Below, piece after piece: positions 18,576 through 28,255 of a stretch of DNA of 64,000 nt. The translations under genes were made by a program, and so were the position numbers. Every line of letters starts with the position of its first letter. Positions within the stretch are counted from its first letter, which is position 1. The notes under the pieces are model-generated. The model saw nothing but the letters and a program-made list of their open reading frames with translations, made no database searches and was not told the DNA's origin. This stretch comes from Pseudomonas fluorescens (GTDB taxonomy: Bacteria; Pseudomonadota; Gammaproteobacteria; Pseudomonadales; Pseudomonadaceae): NCBI RefSeq assembly GCF_902497775.2, contig NZ_OZ024668.1, positions 3,185,826-3,249,825 of the forward strand. Reading direction: 5' to 3'.

Positions 18576-19769
18576 ATGGACAACACAGAAGCCAGCGCAA
18601 GCATTGCCGGATTCGGCTATCAGTTCGAGCGTGCGCTTTACAGAATCTTCCATAGCAGTCATCAGGGCGCACTCTTCGGAATCGAAACAGCAGATGATGT
18701 CGAAGAGGTAATCCCCACTGCGACGGGGACAATCTCCATCCAGGAGCAGGACAAGCTAACTCTCGCTGCCAAAAACCCGTTGCAGGACAGTAGCCGGAAT
18801 TTGTGGAACACCTTCAAGAACTGGCTTGACAAGCTTGAGCAGTCACAGTGGAACCATCAAGAGCTCCTGTTCCTCCTTGTCACTAATGGTTCGGTTAGCC
18901 AAGGAAGCCTGGCTCATAGACTTTCAACCGCCTCGAGCCCAGAAAGTGTGGCCGCAGCAATCTCTCACCTGCGTGCCCAGGCGCTGACAATGACAGGTGC
19001 TGTCGCAGAGATCGCTGCCAAGGTGACGGCGTTCGATGACGAATCCTTAGCTTACGTTATCACCCGTTTCGAGTTGATTCACAGGCTGGAGTCAGACTCT
19101 ATTACAGAGGCGATGTATACCGCCCTGCAGTTCCCAGACGGTCTGGATGATCACAAGAAGATCATTCTCGATAGCCTATCAGGTCACCTGTTCAACGCAG
19201 CGCTTGACTCGTGGCGGCGTAAACAACCGTTTTGGACAACCTCCCAGCCTTACTTCAACCTTAAGCAGATTTTGTTCGACAAATTCTTGAGCGAAGCATG
19301 GACTCCAAGGAAGCTCGAGGACACTGGTTACCAAGCACTGGTTGAGCTCAACCGCGAGCTTCAATTGCCATTTATCGCTCAGCTCAAATCGCTCGGAATC
19401 ATGGAGCGATCCATTGAAAAGGAGCTGGGCCATTACTGGGGCGGGTATGCAGAGCGCTCGAGATTGTTGCTCAAAGGGAAGATTCTCCCTGAGCACTTTG
19501 ACGATCTGGAGGAAATGCTGCGTGACCGCTGGGATAACCTCCGAGAAGTCCATTCAAACTATGCGGAGATCCCATTCGAGGACTTCTCCAAGGCTGACCA
19601 TAAGAAGATCTATCTAGCGACCATTTCGCCAGAGAGTTTCAAAATCGAGCTAGGTCGGCTCAAATCGAATCATCGTTACCTGTACCTGGGTACATACCAC
19701 CATCAGGTAAACGACGACGGCACCAACCATCCAGTCCATTGGCACCCAACGACAGGTGAGCAGCCTTGA
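18576..19769 (+). CDS. ABC-3C system effector component with nuclease-like N-terminus
   Basis: The 397-aa protein begins GFGYQFERALYRIF, followed by ETADDVEEV and ISIQEQDK. This E..DD...Q-x-x-D/K layout is that of PD-(D/E)XK nuclease domains (Cap4/DUF4297-like) found as effectors of three-component ABC systems. The rest is helical and ends in a C-terminal region that would dock on the ATPase complex. It is first in a tight operon (TTGA overlap with the next gene). Identity rests mainly on gene order with a clear DUF3732 ATPase; the catalytic residues deserve checking. Confidence 0.65.
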   Translation: MDNTEASASIAGFGYQFERALYRIFHSSHQGALFGIETADDVEEVIPTATGTISIQEQDKLTLAAKNPLQDSSRNLWNTFKNWLDKLEQSQWNHQELLFLLVTNGSVSQGSLAHRLSTASSPESVAAAISHLRAQALTMTGAVAEIAAKVTAFDDESLAYVITRFELIHRLESDSITEAMYTALQFPDGLDDHKKIILDSLSGHLFNAALDSWRRKQPFWTTSQPYFNLKQILFDKFLSEAWTPRKLEDTGYQALVELNRELQLPFIAQLKSLGIMERSIEKELGHYWGGYAERSRLLLKGKILPEHFDDLEEMLRDRWDNLREVHSNYAEIPFEDFSKADHKKIYLATISPESFKIELGRLKSNHRYLYLGTYHHQVNDDGTNHPVHWHPTTGEQP

Positions 19770-20272
19770 ACCGGCCCTATTTGGACAGATACGTCGTCCA
19801 CAACAGTTCGCTCTCATGCTTTTTGCTGACGCTGTTTGTACAGCAGTACGAGCTTGAGGCATCAGAGCACCCACTCGATCTCTTGAAGCTGAAGCTCGTA
19901 CTCCCGCTTGCTTGGGACGAGGCCTCGCGAGTGGCCCTATGTAGCCGCAATGCCAGATCGAAACTGGACGCCATTCTCCGTGAGTCACCCGAGCTGAAGG
20001 TTGACTTGGTGCAGCGTGTAGCTTCTCGAGCAGCAGTCACCGTCCAGGGCTTGAACCTGGCCGTTTCCACGAAACTCCTAGCGGTTACACCTCGTGAAAA
20101 TGACCTCCCCGTCTTTAACAACCTAATCGCCCGCTGGCCCAAAGGCACCAAGTCAGCCCTTCCCAAGGAGATGGTGTCGACGATTAACCGCCTAGCCAAC
20201 TGGTATGCCGGTGTCGACACGCCAACCCTCATCAAGCTTTTCTTCGGGATCCCCAATGAAATTTCACATTGA
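19766..20272 (+). CDS. ABC-3C system middle component
   Basis: This 168-aa helical protein starts at a TTG overlapping the upstream stop by 4 bases. Its first residues (PYLDRYVVHNSSLSCFLL), and the closing block NWYAGVDTPTLIKLFFGI fit the middle-component family that links effector and ATPase in ABC-3C conflict systems. It overlaps the ATPase gene by 17 bases, so all three should be made in fixed ratio. Confidence 0.7.
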   Translation: MNRPYLDRYVVHNSSLSCFLLTLFVQQYELEASEHPLDLLKLKLVLPLAWDEASRVALCSRNARSKLDAILRESPELKVDLVQRVASRAAVTVQGLNLAVSTKLLAVTPRENDLPVFNNLIARWPKGTKSALPKEMVSTINRLANWYAGVDTPTLIKLFFGIPNEISH

Positions 20273-22238
20273 CTCAGTAATTCTCTGGCCCAGAAACCAG
20301 AACAATGAGATCCAAGAGATCCCATTCGAAAAGTCAAAGATCAACATCATTCACGGCCTCAGCCGCACCGGTAAATCGTCCATCTTGCACGTGATTGACT
20401 ACGCCTTAGGCTCCTCTAAATGCCAGATCCCTATTGGCGTTATCAGGGATAAGGTCATGTGGTTCGGCCTCAAGGTAACGCTTCGAGGGGAGACGTGGCT
20501 CATCGCTCGGAAAGGGCCTAAAGACGGCACCCCATCCAACGATTATTACTTTGAGCCATTCACGGGGATGCTCCCAGAAATCGTGCCTACCAAGACGACC
20601 AGGGCGATCTTCAAGGACAAGTTCAACAACCTTACCCGGGTGAGTGACCTACCACATTCAGACGCCGAGAAACCGAGCCCCCTTGATGGCCGCACATCCT
20701 TCAGGGACTTGGCAGCGTTCAACTTTCTCCCACAACACATCGTGGCGAACCCCAACACGCTTTTCTTCAAGGCTGACACCTGGACACACCGTGAAAAGCT
20801 CATTCGAGCCATGCCCTATGCACTGGGCATCGTAGACGCGCAGTACGTCATGAATGAGCGTCGACGTGATGAGGCGTCGAAGGAACTTGAAAGCCTCAAG
20901 AAAGAGCTCACTGTCGTTGAGAAATCCAAAGCTCACTGGAAAACCGAAGTCGACCGCACGCTGGACAAATGTATCGAGATAGGGCTGCTCGATGCGGACA
21001 TCCCGGACATCCTTGACTCAAAGATTCTCAAACTCAGGTCGGTGGTGCAGGCCTACAAGGATAGGCGCCTAGAGCAGACACTGGTCGAACCAAAGCGCCT
21101 GCATATCAACGAGCGGTTCGACGCTGCAGTAGCAAAGGAAACTGAGCAGCAGCGTGTTGTCGATGATCTCGGCGAAGAAATCAGTGGTTACAGCAGCCTC
21201 GCGGAGAACGGCCAACGGTTTGTAAAAGCTGTAAACCAGGAAAGGGCCCACGTCGTTGGCTTGAACTGGCTGAAACAGAGCTTCGAACCTGAAGGTCAGT
21301 GCGTAGCCTGCGGATCCACTTCAGAATCCTTGGGATTAGTGATCAGCAATTTGGAGAAAAAGGTCAACCAGATCACGCGAGTCGCCGATATCCTTGAGCA
21401 GAACCCTGCATTTGACAACAAGATCTCGACCTTAAAGCGAAAGCTTGCTGCAGAAGAAAAGAAGCTGCATGGCATCCGCGCAGAGAAGAACGCGATCCTG
21501 GCAGAGGATGAGAAGCTTCGGAATGCCGTTGGCGAAATTTACTACCTTGCCGGGACAATCTCTGAAGTCCTCAAAAAAATCGGTCAGACATCTGCGGATG
21601 AAGCCATCACTGAACGCATGAAGGCCGTTACCGCCAAGATCCAAGATCTCGACAGGTTGATGAGCAGAACAAATCGCCAAGATCGCGAACAGCTGGTCGA
21701 TCAGAAGGTGGGCGAGCTCATCGAGCACTATGCCGACACCTTTGGCAATCTGGAGGGAGCAACCAACTCTGTACTCAAGCTGGATCGCAAGGAACTGACC
21801 ATTCGTTTCGACAAGGACTTCAAGCAGTTCGATTACCTGTGGGAGGTAGGAAGCGGCGCCAACTGGATGGGATACCACATTGCCGCATTCCTAGGCATCC
21901 ACGAGTACCTGCTGGAAGAAGAGAATCAACATCTACCGCCGCTGAGCTTCCTTGTGATCGACCAGCCCAGCCAAGTCTACTTCCCGAGCAGCGATCAAGG
22001 CGCCAACGCGTTGGACTCCGACATTGCCACGCTCCGAGAACATCGGACTGAGGACTTGATCGCAACTCGACGGATTTTTGAGGTTCTTGGCGAAGCCATA
22101 AAACGGACAAAGGCCAACCTCCAGATCATCGTGCTCGAGCATGCCGGCAAGGACATCTGGAGCGGGATCCCCCACACCCACTCCGCTGCATCCTGGAGCA
22201 AGAAAGGCGATGGTCTGATTCCGTCAAACTGGCTGTAG
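20256..22238 (+). CDS. DUF3732 SMC/Rad50-like ATPase of the ABC-3C system
   Basis: With the ATG at 20256 the protein has 660 residues. Walker A is GLSRTGKSS (34-42). Long coiled-coil arms flank a Rad50-type zinc hook C-VA-C (349-352). The Walker B region LVIDQPSQVYFP near 568 has the Asp-Gln pair characteristic of DUF3732 in place of Asp-Glu, and an H-loop-like VLEHAG follows. Such ATPases are proposed to sense invading nucleic acid or its repair intermediates and license the effector. An open frame extends upstream, but the ATG gives the proper N-terminal strand. Confidence 0.85.
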   Translation: MKFHIDSVILWPRNQNNEIQEIPFEKSKINIIHGLSRTGKSSILHVIDYALGSSKCQIPIGVIRDKVMWFGLKVTLRGETWLIARKGPKDGTPSNDYYFEPFTGMLPEIVPTKTTRAIFKDKFNNLTRVSDLPHSDAEKPSPLDGRTSFRDLAAFNFLPQHIVANPNTLFFKADTWTHREKLIRAMPYALGIVDAQYVMNERRRDEASKELESLKKELTVVEKSKAHWKTEVDRTLDKCIEIGLLDADIPDILDSKILKLRSVVQAYKDRRLEQTLVEPKRLHINERFDAAVAKETEQQRVVDDLGEEISGYSSLAENGQRFVKAVNQERAHVVGLNWLKQSFEPEGQCVACGSTSESLGLVISNLEKKVNQITRVADILEQNPAFDNKISTLKRKLAAEEKKLHGIRAEKNAILAEDEKLRNAVGEIYYLAGTISEVLKKIGQTSADEAITERMKAVTAKIQDLDRLMSRTNRQDREQLVDQKVGELIEHYADTFGNLEGATNSVLKLDRKELTIRFDKDFKQFDYLWEVGSGANWMGYHIAAFLGIHEYLLEEENQHLPPLSFLVIDQPSQVYFPSSDQGANALDSDIATLREHRTEDLIATRRIFEVLGEAIKRTKANLQIIVLEHAGKDIWSGIPHTHSAASWSKKGDGLIPSNWL

Positions 22239-22319
22239 ACATATGAAATCAGATTATGAAGAAGGCACCTAGCCTTCTTCCTTAAATCAGCCAAAAACTT
22301 CAACCAAGAACACGCCTCA

Positions 22320-23384
22320 ATGAACCTGAAAGAGCTAAAAAAAAAGTACACAGATCTCGATACCCAAACTGACCAAGCCGGGATCCCCATCAACTGCTTC
22401 TTATTCCACCTTGATGAAACATTTTCACAAAGTGGCGAGAGATTATTAACCGATTATCTAAAAAGCTTCTCTAATGTCACAAAGTGGATAATTTCATCGG
22501 ACTATGTCATCGGTGCCCAAAAAAAACCTAACGACACCGTAGTTTTTTCAGTCATCCCATACATTTCCGACCTAGACGACATTAAATCAACAATTGATAG
22601 AATGGCGCCCGCCGACATTAAAAAAACCCGCGAGGTTGGAGGTAGATTCTTAGACTTTTTGTGCAATGGGCCAATCTTTAACATCTGCATTAAGCTTGAT
22701 AAAAATCGAAAGCTCCATCATGACGAACGCGCATACCACGATGCAAAAATTAAAGCAACAATCGCTCAGCTTGAGCTTTGGTGCACCAACACCCCAGAGG
22801 AAAAATCAACATACGTGAAATCAATAAAACAATTTAAAGCCGCACAGAAACTCATCAACTCTGCCGGTGTTAACTTTAAAATGTTTAGAGACATCGAAGT
22901 CATTTCAACGCTTGCGGCCTATATAATGGCAAAGACAACATCACTGCATACCACCGAAGTAATCGGCTGGTTTTCTGACAGAGATGCAATGCTAAACTTC
23001 AAATCTGATAAAATCGGAAACTACCTTTTCACTTGCACTGAACACCTTCACCACACCCTAACTCTAAATACTGGAAATGAATATCATGGCAAACTAATAT
23101 TTGGTATTCCTGAAAAGGAAGGAGAAATGTGGTACGACTCACTCATTAGAATACCTGACTTGCTCGCTGGCACGCTAGCTGACTACGACTACAAGGAGAA
23201 CAAGCTTACACATGAAAAATACATACCAATTGTTGAGCAACTATTTACAGCAGAGAAAAGAAATATTTTCTTCCGTGTAGACTTTACACCTTTCCCTGAA
23301 TCTGCTCGATTAACCTGGCACACTCAGTCAGATATTTCGAAAAACCTCAAGCACTCCAGAAAAACACTGAACCCATTTAAATAA
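22320..23384 (+). CDS. Unknown protein, weakly DUF3800/RNase-H-like
   Basis: The 354-aa product is encoded by AT-rich DNA unlike its neighbours. Possible RNase-H-fold markers are an early strand FLFHLDET, VIGWFSDRDAML near residue 220, and a late SLIRIPDLLAGTLADYD, which resembles the acidic closing helix of DUF3800 proteins. DUF3800 proteins occur in some retrons and defence islands. I would not call the family firmly. It follows the ABC-3C operon by 81 bases and could be an extra component or a separate gene. Confidence 0.5.
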   Translation: MNLKELKKKYTDLDTQTDQAGIPINCFLFHLDETFSQSGERLLTDYLKSFSNVTKWIISSDYVIGAQKKPNDTVVFSVIPYISDLDDIKSTIDRMAPADIKKTREVGGRFLDFLCNGPIFNICIKLDKNRKLHHDERAYHDAKIKATIAQLELWCTNTPEEKSTYVKSIKQFKAAQKLINSAGVNFKMFRDIEVISTLAAYIMAKTTSLHTTEVIGWFSDRDAMLNFKSDKIGNYLFTCTEHLHHTLTLNTGNEYHGKLIFGIPEKEGEMWYDSLIRIPDLLAGTLADYDYKENKLTHEKYIPIVEQLFTAEKRNIFFRVDFTPFPESARLTWHTQSDISKNLKHSRKTLNPFK

Positions 23385-23952
23385 ATGGGCCATAACATCT
23401 CTTCCAACTTACAAGATTATTGTTATGTCGCCATGAAATATGCGAGGAATGCTATCGGGCGCATTGCCCAAGGATACCGGTGTCTCAAGGCTATCAACAG
23501 ACACGATTCAAAAAATAAACGCGCCTCGGGCACCGTCTAGCCCCTTAAAACTATTTAAACAAGCGATCTATATCTGTAGTTTTTAAACCCCATAAGTAGA
23601 CTAGATTGCGAGCCTCTGCCGATGCCGCCTCCAACACCGCTCGGACTCTGAGGAACAGTTTCACATAGAAATCCAAAGCTCTCTCCATCACATGTACGGT
23701 GATCTGCAAGGCGACTAAGCAGAACATGCGTTGACCCTCCATCAATTGGGCTTCCCCACTGCATGGAACTGATACCCGGTAATTCCTGAGATGAACAGTA
23801 TGCTCCAAGTCCCCTATTCTGGTTCGAGAACACTTGCCTAGACTGTCCTGCACGAAGACATGGGGCGTTAACCTCACGCCAAGTAGCGCAACACCATTTA
23901 TCTTGAACTTAACCTTTGATACCATCTTCGACCGACTAATGGAGCAATCGCA
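23385..23952. other. Intergenic region with uncertain minus-strand frames
   Basis: Two overlapping minus-strand frames (about 23551-23925) are open in this 568-bp gap. Neither has a good ribosome-binding site, and I cannot tell which, if either, was coding. The Gly/Ser-rich one (QELPGISSMQWGSP) reads like a decayed protein end. No hairpin or repeat stands out. Confidence 0.35.
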
Positions 23953-24999
23953 ATGCTAACAAATCGGGGTCGCAATCTAGAACTTATAACTAGTTCTCTA
24001 TCCTCTTATACACACCATATAAATTTGCAAGCACAAAGAAACCTGCTTGATGAAGCAAAAGGTGCCGAAGATTCTTTACTTGACATAGTGAACCTTGCCT
24101 ACAATTACAAATTCAAAAACTTAAATCATATTGACGAAAACTTTCCAGGCATCGACTGGCAGGAAGGAAGCAATGGTATAGGACTCCAAGTAACCACAAC
24201 CAGAACTTGGAAGAAAATCACCACCACAATCGACACACTGATACGAAATAAAGTCCCAAGCGCCAAGGAAATTTGGTTTCTCTTTATATCCGCAACAAGA
24301 TACACTCCGAAGCAAAACGACTACAACGGATATACAGTTAAAATAATCGCAATTCCTGACCTATTAAAGACTATATCTTCTTTGGAGGACGTGGAGATTT
24401 CAAATCTCGCCAAAATAGTCAACTTAAAACTAGGCGCATGGATCCCACAAATACACGCAGTACAAGCCAGCAGCTATGCATACAACTCCTACTCAACACC
24501 ATCAAAAGAACCATCAGTCTTTATCAGCTATCACAATCTCTGGGACAGCCTTGGTGATCAGACGATAGTCGGCAAAACGATTCTAAAGCAAATAGAGCAG
24601 TTCGCTACACATTACTCGCAACTACCCCTAATAGCCCGAAGAGTAATTGCAAAAACCATCCAGCGCGCCACTCCACCGAGATGGCTGAATTGGAAAATAG
24701 AAATAAACCTGCAGGAGCTAGAGCTTTATCTTTCTGATGACGAGCGCTCTTCCTTCGACAACATTATCACGCTACTTAAAAGCAAGGATCTTGGCCATCT
24801 GAGTGAAAAAAACCACAAACTTATGGAATACGGAGAAGAGCCCCACATAACATACGACAACTACCTAGCATTGAGCTGGCGCATGAGCGAACCTGATTAC
24901 GACATGTTCACAGCACTCAGATCTTACTATTTAGCGCATTTTAGCGAGCAGCAACTATTTCACGCATTTGAATTTTCTGATTTCAGCGAAATATGCTGA
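23953..24999 (+). CDS. SMEK-domain protein
   Basis: The first 110 residues match the SMEK domain layout: RGRNLELITSSLSSYTHHIN, LDEAKGAEDSLLDIVN, FKNLNHIDENFPGIDWQEG, then IGLQVTTTRTWKKITTTID, which resembles the core of a restriction-like nuclease (D...Q-V-T). The remaining 230 residues are unassigned. SMEK proteins appear singly in accessory and defence regions. The gene is AT-rich like the one at 22320. The role in defence is inferred from the neighbourhood. Confidence 0.65.
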   Translation: MLTNRGRNLELITSSLSSYTHHINLQAQRNLLDEAKGAEDSLLDIVNLAYNYKFKNLNHIDENFPGIDWQEGSNGIGLQVTTTRTWKKITTTIDTLIRNKVPSAKEIWFLFISATRYTPKQNDYNGYTVKIIAIPDLLKTISSLEDVEISNLAKIVNLKLGAWIPQIHAVQASSYAYNSYSTPSKEPSVFISYHNLWDSLGDQTIVGKTILKQIEQFATHYSQLPLIARRVIAKTIQRATPPRWLNWKIEINLQELELYLSDDERSSFDNIITLLKSKDLGHLSEKNHKLMEYGEEPHITYDNYLALSWRMSEPDYDMFTALRSYYLAHFSEQQLFHAFEFSDFSEIC

Positions 25000-25151
25000 A
25001 CCACTTCAACACAAGATCTTTAATAGTTTTAATCCAGAAACTCTAACCATAATTTCCTGTACTGATGACTCTCACTGATAGTAGAAGGCTAAAAGCAAGC
25101 GGAGCGCGCAGGCCACGATGGCCGAAGAGGTGAGAATGGAAGCCCGAAGGG

Positions 25152-25176
25152 CCAAGCCCAGTTTCAACTGGGCTTG
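25152..25176. terminator. Perfect GC-rich hairpin
   Basis: CCAAGCCCAGTT and AACTGGGCTTGG form a perfect 12-bp stem with a 2-base (TC) gap. There is no long T-run, so it is a weak candidate terminator or a repetitive palindrome. It lies in the 500-bp spacer (25000-25495) between the SMEK gene and the TetR gene, which otherwise holds no supported gene. Confidence 0.45.
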
Positions 25177-25495
25177 GTTCACGGCAGCCGTACCGGGAGG
25201 TGCAGATGGAGCAGTGTCGTGTTCAAGGGGGCTATCGGGATCTGGTCTGGAAGCTGATGTCCTCGGTAGAGACCGCCGGCGGCAGGGTTCTGGGCGCTTC
25301 GTCCCGCAAGTCGTGCTGCACCTCTTAGTTGATACGGGCTTTTGCGCTTGGGCTGATGTTTGGTATCTGACGGCTACGCAGACCAAACTCAAGCGGGGAC
25401 AACTAAATTTGCCCGCCCTCCCTCCTAAACGTAAGATCACCGCCTTTCAATGCGGTGGCCACACACCGTACAGCCCCTCCCCCGCCTCGCATACC

Positions 25496-26209
25496 ATGAC
25501 GTCCTTCCCTACAACTCATCCCTCCCTGGCCGTAAAGATTATCGAAGTAACAGCTCAGCTGATTGCTGAGGAAGGTATGGAAGCCGCGACCATGCGGAAC
25601 ATCGCCAAGCAGGCCAAGATCCTCCCCCCTCAGATCTACAGTCATGTGGGGAAAATCGATGAGCTATATGACGCGGCAGCGCTCTACCTTTGGCAAACCA
25701 GGCCTGTACCTGCAGAGGAACCAGAAGACCCGATCAGCGGGCTATACCATGTAATCGAGGGACTGGTCGTATTCGGCCTGACCCACCCTGGCCTCTACCT
25801 CCACATCAGCAAGCCACGCGATACCAACGTCTCAGGTCTGTGGGGGATTCAGGTTGACGAATTGAAGTCCTGTATCAGAGAAGTAGCCAAAGCGGGTCTG
25901 TTGCACGTCGGCGAAAAACAGGCCTTTGAGTTCATCCACCCTTTTTGCGTTGGGATGATATTCAGTTGTTTGCATCAGACAAGCCGTCCTACGCACGTAA
26001 GCTGGCTCGTAAGACAGGCAGTGAAACCTCTCCTGAAAAAGGGAGCCATGCGTACTTCGCAGGGGGCAGACACCGTGAAGTCCGATCCAGGTCGTAAAAC
26101 CCCCAATCTTGCGTCCGAACTGAAAGCCAATCTCGGCGAAGTAACAGTACTGAGCATGGCGGAGACACACCTGTTGAGAGAATGGTTGGAGCGGATAGCC
26201 TCTTCCTGA
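25496..26209 (+). CDS. TetR/AcrR-family transcriptional regulator
   Basis: The ATG at 25496 (MTSFPTTHPSLAVKIIEVTA) gives 237 residues and places the TetR helix-turn-helix correctly: LIAEEGMEAATMRNIAKQAK, then ILPPQIYSHVGKIDELYDAA. The open frame upstream is low-complexity and not family-like. The C-terminal ligand domain is unassigned, with a charged extension after residue 190. It precedes the GMT recombinase operon by 600 bases. Its targets are unknown. Confidence 0.75.
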   Translation: MTSFPTTHPSLAVKIIEVTAQLIAEEGMEAATMRNIAKQAKILPPQIYSHVGKIDELYDAAALYLWQTRPVPAEEPEDPISGLYHVIEGLVVFGLTHPGLYLHISKPRDTNVSGLWGIQVDELKSCIREVAKAGLLHVGEKQAFEFIHPFCVGMIFSCLHQTSRPTHVSWLVRQAVKPLLKKGAMRTSQGADTVKSDPGRKTPNLASELKANLGEVTVLSMAETHLLREWLERIASS

Positions 26210-26668
26210 GGCTCCGCGCAGGAACATCTGCCATAGCCACACCCGCAGGCACATCAAGGCTCCACGACGATTCACTCCCTATAGGCCTCACTCCGCCAAC
26301 TGCATGCTTGGCAAGCTTAGAAAACAGTTCTGCAGTTCACGGGACTCACAACCTCACAGAGCGGCTCGAGACCCCACAGATCAAACCTGGGAGAGCATCT
26401 CCGCCACTACTGATCGTCGATTCTTTTGTTCTTGATTACCTTCGTTTCACCCAATGCTCACGATTCATTGAAGCATTTCGGAAAAAATATTTATTTTTTC
26501 AATAGCATTGACAGCGGAAACTCTTGGCGAACCTTGCATAGCTAACGGGCAATTTATGCGCCATACTTGGTAGCGCAGAATAGTCTGGGATCCTCCAGCG
26601 GCATGAGATCCAACCCTATAACAAAAGCCAATACCAAGATATTTACCGCCCAAAAAATAAATAACGGC

Positions 26669-26688
26669 GTTATATAGCGCCATATAAC
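26669..26688. promoter_or_regulatory. 7-6-7 inverted repeat, candidate recombinase core site
   Basis: GTTATAT-AGCGCC-ATATAAC has perfect 7-bp arms around a 6-base spacer. This is the geometry of tyrosine-recombinase core sites (arms bound by recombinase, 6-8 base crossover region). It lies 122 bases before gmtY. An operator is the alternative. I did not find a second copy by eye. Confidence 0.4.
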
Positions 26689-26730
26689 ACCGAACTCCCC
26701 AACCCTTGATTTAACTTAAAAGGTTAAGAA

Positions 26731-26758
26731 AGCATGCATTCGTACGCAGTTGCATGCT
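26731..26758. promoter_or_regulatory. 8-bp inverted repeat upstream of gmtY
   Basis: AGCATGCA (26731-26738) and TGCATGCT (26751-26758) are perfect complements around 12 bases, ending 51 bases before the gmtY start. It could be an operator, a recombinase arm site or an mRNA leader hairpin. Confidence 0.4.
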
Positions 26759-26809
26759 TCAAGTCATACATGTAACCATTTGTTCATCCCAGCAGTATCG
26801 GAACTTGAG

Positions 26810-28255
26810 ATGAACCCTATCGCACTAACTGGCGGAGCAGCCTCATTTGCTCCACCCATCCTGATCCCCATTACCAAGAATGATAAGAAAATTTTTACGC
26901 TGGTCTCACACGACAAGCTGATGGATGATTTCTTTGAAAGCTGGTGCTACACACTTAGCCGTAAGAGAAAATTCAAAACAATTAAAGCCTATGCTCGATA
27001 CAACAGAGTCTTCTTGGAACTGCTGCAATTTGTTGCACACTTGCATGGCGAATTAACACCTCTACTTCTCAGTCAGACAATCGAAAACTACGAAAGCTAT
27101 TTAGTATTCGGTACTTCTAGCGAAAATCCAGCTATTGCGCAAGCCGCACAAATATTGGGCAATCGAAACCTTTCGGGGAGCTCAGTAGGTGTTGCCATCG
27201 CTGCGCTCAACAGCTTTGTCGATGCAAGCGAACGGTTGCGCCTAGGCATGCTGGAGATGGAAGCAAACGGGTACATCTCGTCTCAGCAGTTGTCTGGATT
27301 CTCTTTGGCCCAGACCGTCAAAATGGAGACCCCTACGAGCGTACGGGCTGCAATCAAGAAAAATAGCTGGCTGGCCGGATGTTTAGCAGGTGGCGCTCGG
27401 CGTGTAAAACGTGTTGGCCTATCCGCTATTTCAAAACCATCAACGCTAGCCCATACCGACTTATATGGCGGGGACAAACTTGCCTTCCCAATCGATAGGT
27501 GCAAAGAACTTATCGAGGCAGCTACTAGCACGCGGGACAAGATGCTATGGAGCTTGTTGGCCGCGTCAGGCGCACGCTTCTCTGAAGCAGTGACGATGCT
27601 CAATGAAGACGTAAAGATTGACATTGATCCCGCTTTCAATCGAGTGCTAATCGTCGACCCTACCGAACGACATAACGTGCTCATCAAATATATTTCATCG
27701 GCAGAAATCAACGCGTTGCCGCACAAGGGCAGAACCCATCCGCAGACCTTTTTGATCGAACCCTTTGCTTCAATGTTTTGGATTGCATTGGAGGAGTATA
27801 AAACCGAGCTGCGTGCTCAACGCCTCATGGCTCCCGTAAGGCATGACTTCCTGGTTAGAAGTCTTGTGGATGGAGAGCCAATGCACAACAGCTATCAAGC
27901 GCTGTACGAACGTTTTCACAAAGCTGCTCTAAAGCTAACGCAGCGCTCATATGGGTTTCATTCCCTACGACACATGTATGGGTATTACCTGGTCAATCAT
28001 TGCCCTAATCCAAATCCACATAGCCAAAGGAAGTATGGCCTTGAGCTGAGTTTGGTTCAGCAGCTCATGGGGCACGCGTTGATCAAAACTACCAAGCGGT
28101 ACGCACGCCAAGATGTACACCTGCTCCAGGCAGAGATAGCAGCATCAAACTTCGCTCGGTTATCCGGGGGGCCTAAGACCGTCCTTGAAGCGCGGATTGA
28201 ATATCACCAGCAAGAAATCAAACAACTTCAGCAACTCGCCCTGGAGGCCGCATGA
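26810..28255 (+). CDS. gmtY: Gamma-mobile-trio recombinase GmtY
   Basis: The 481-aa protein is a tyrosine recombinase with box I arginine in LLAASGARFSEAVTML (about 255), H-x-x-R in GFHSLRHMYGYY (about 383), and LMGHALIKTTKRYAR with the conserved histidine and nucleophilic tyrosine (about 419-431). Length, sequence type and the gene order gmtY-gmtZ-gmtX match the gamma-mobile-trio elements, which carry defensive and offensive cargo. An in-frame TTG at 26750 is a less likely start. The stop overlaps gmtZ by 4 bases (ATGA). Confidence 0.82.
   Translation: MNPIALTGGAASFAPPILIPITKNDKKIFTLVSHDKLMDDFFESWCYTLSRKRKFKTIKAYARYNRVFLELLQFVAHLHGELTPLLLSQTIENYESYLVFGTSSENPAIAQAAQILGNRNLSGSSVGVAIAALNSFVDASERLRLGMLEMEANGYISSQQLSGFSLAQTVKMETPTSVRAAIKKNSWLAGCLAGGARRVKRVGLSAISKPSTLAHTDLYGGDKLAFPIDRCKELIEAATSTRDKMLWSLLAASGARFSEAVTMLNEDVKIDIDPAFNRVLIVDPTERHNVLIKYISSAEINALPHKGRTHPQTFLIEPFASMFWIALEEYKTELRAQRLMAPVRHDFLVRSLVDGEPMHNSYQALYERFHKAALKLTQRSYGFHSLRHMYGYYLVNHCPNPNPHSQRKYGLELSLVQQLMGHALIKTTKRYARQDVHLLQAEIAASNFARLSGGPKTVLEARIEYHQQEIKQLQQLALEAA

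Larger units (their letters stand above)
26210..26809. other. Spacer upstream of the GMT operon with two dyads
   Basis: This 600-bp stretch turns AT-rich from about 26410. It carries the inverted repeats described separately at 26669-26688 and 26731-26758, and TTAAC-TTAAAAG-GTTAA at about 26711-26727. No gene is supported. It probably contains the gmt promoter and possibly the recombination end of the island. Confidence 0.5.

Noticed and set aside
23551..23925. Two overlapping minus-strand frames between the unknown gene and the SMEK gene
   Set aside because: Neither frame has a start signal or a family, and they exclude each other. Noted only in the intergenic entry.
25118..25495. N-terminal extension of the TetR gene
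   Set aside because: The extra 126 residues are low-complexity, include a perfect hairpin and do not belong to TetR proteins. The ATG at 25496 gives a normal N-terminus.
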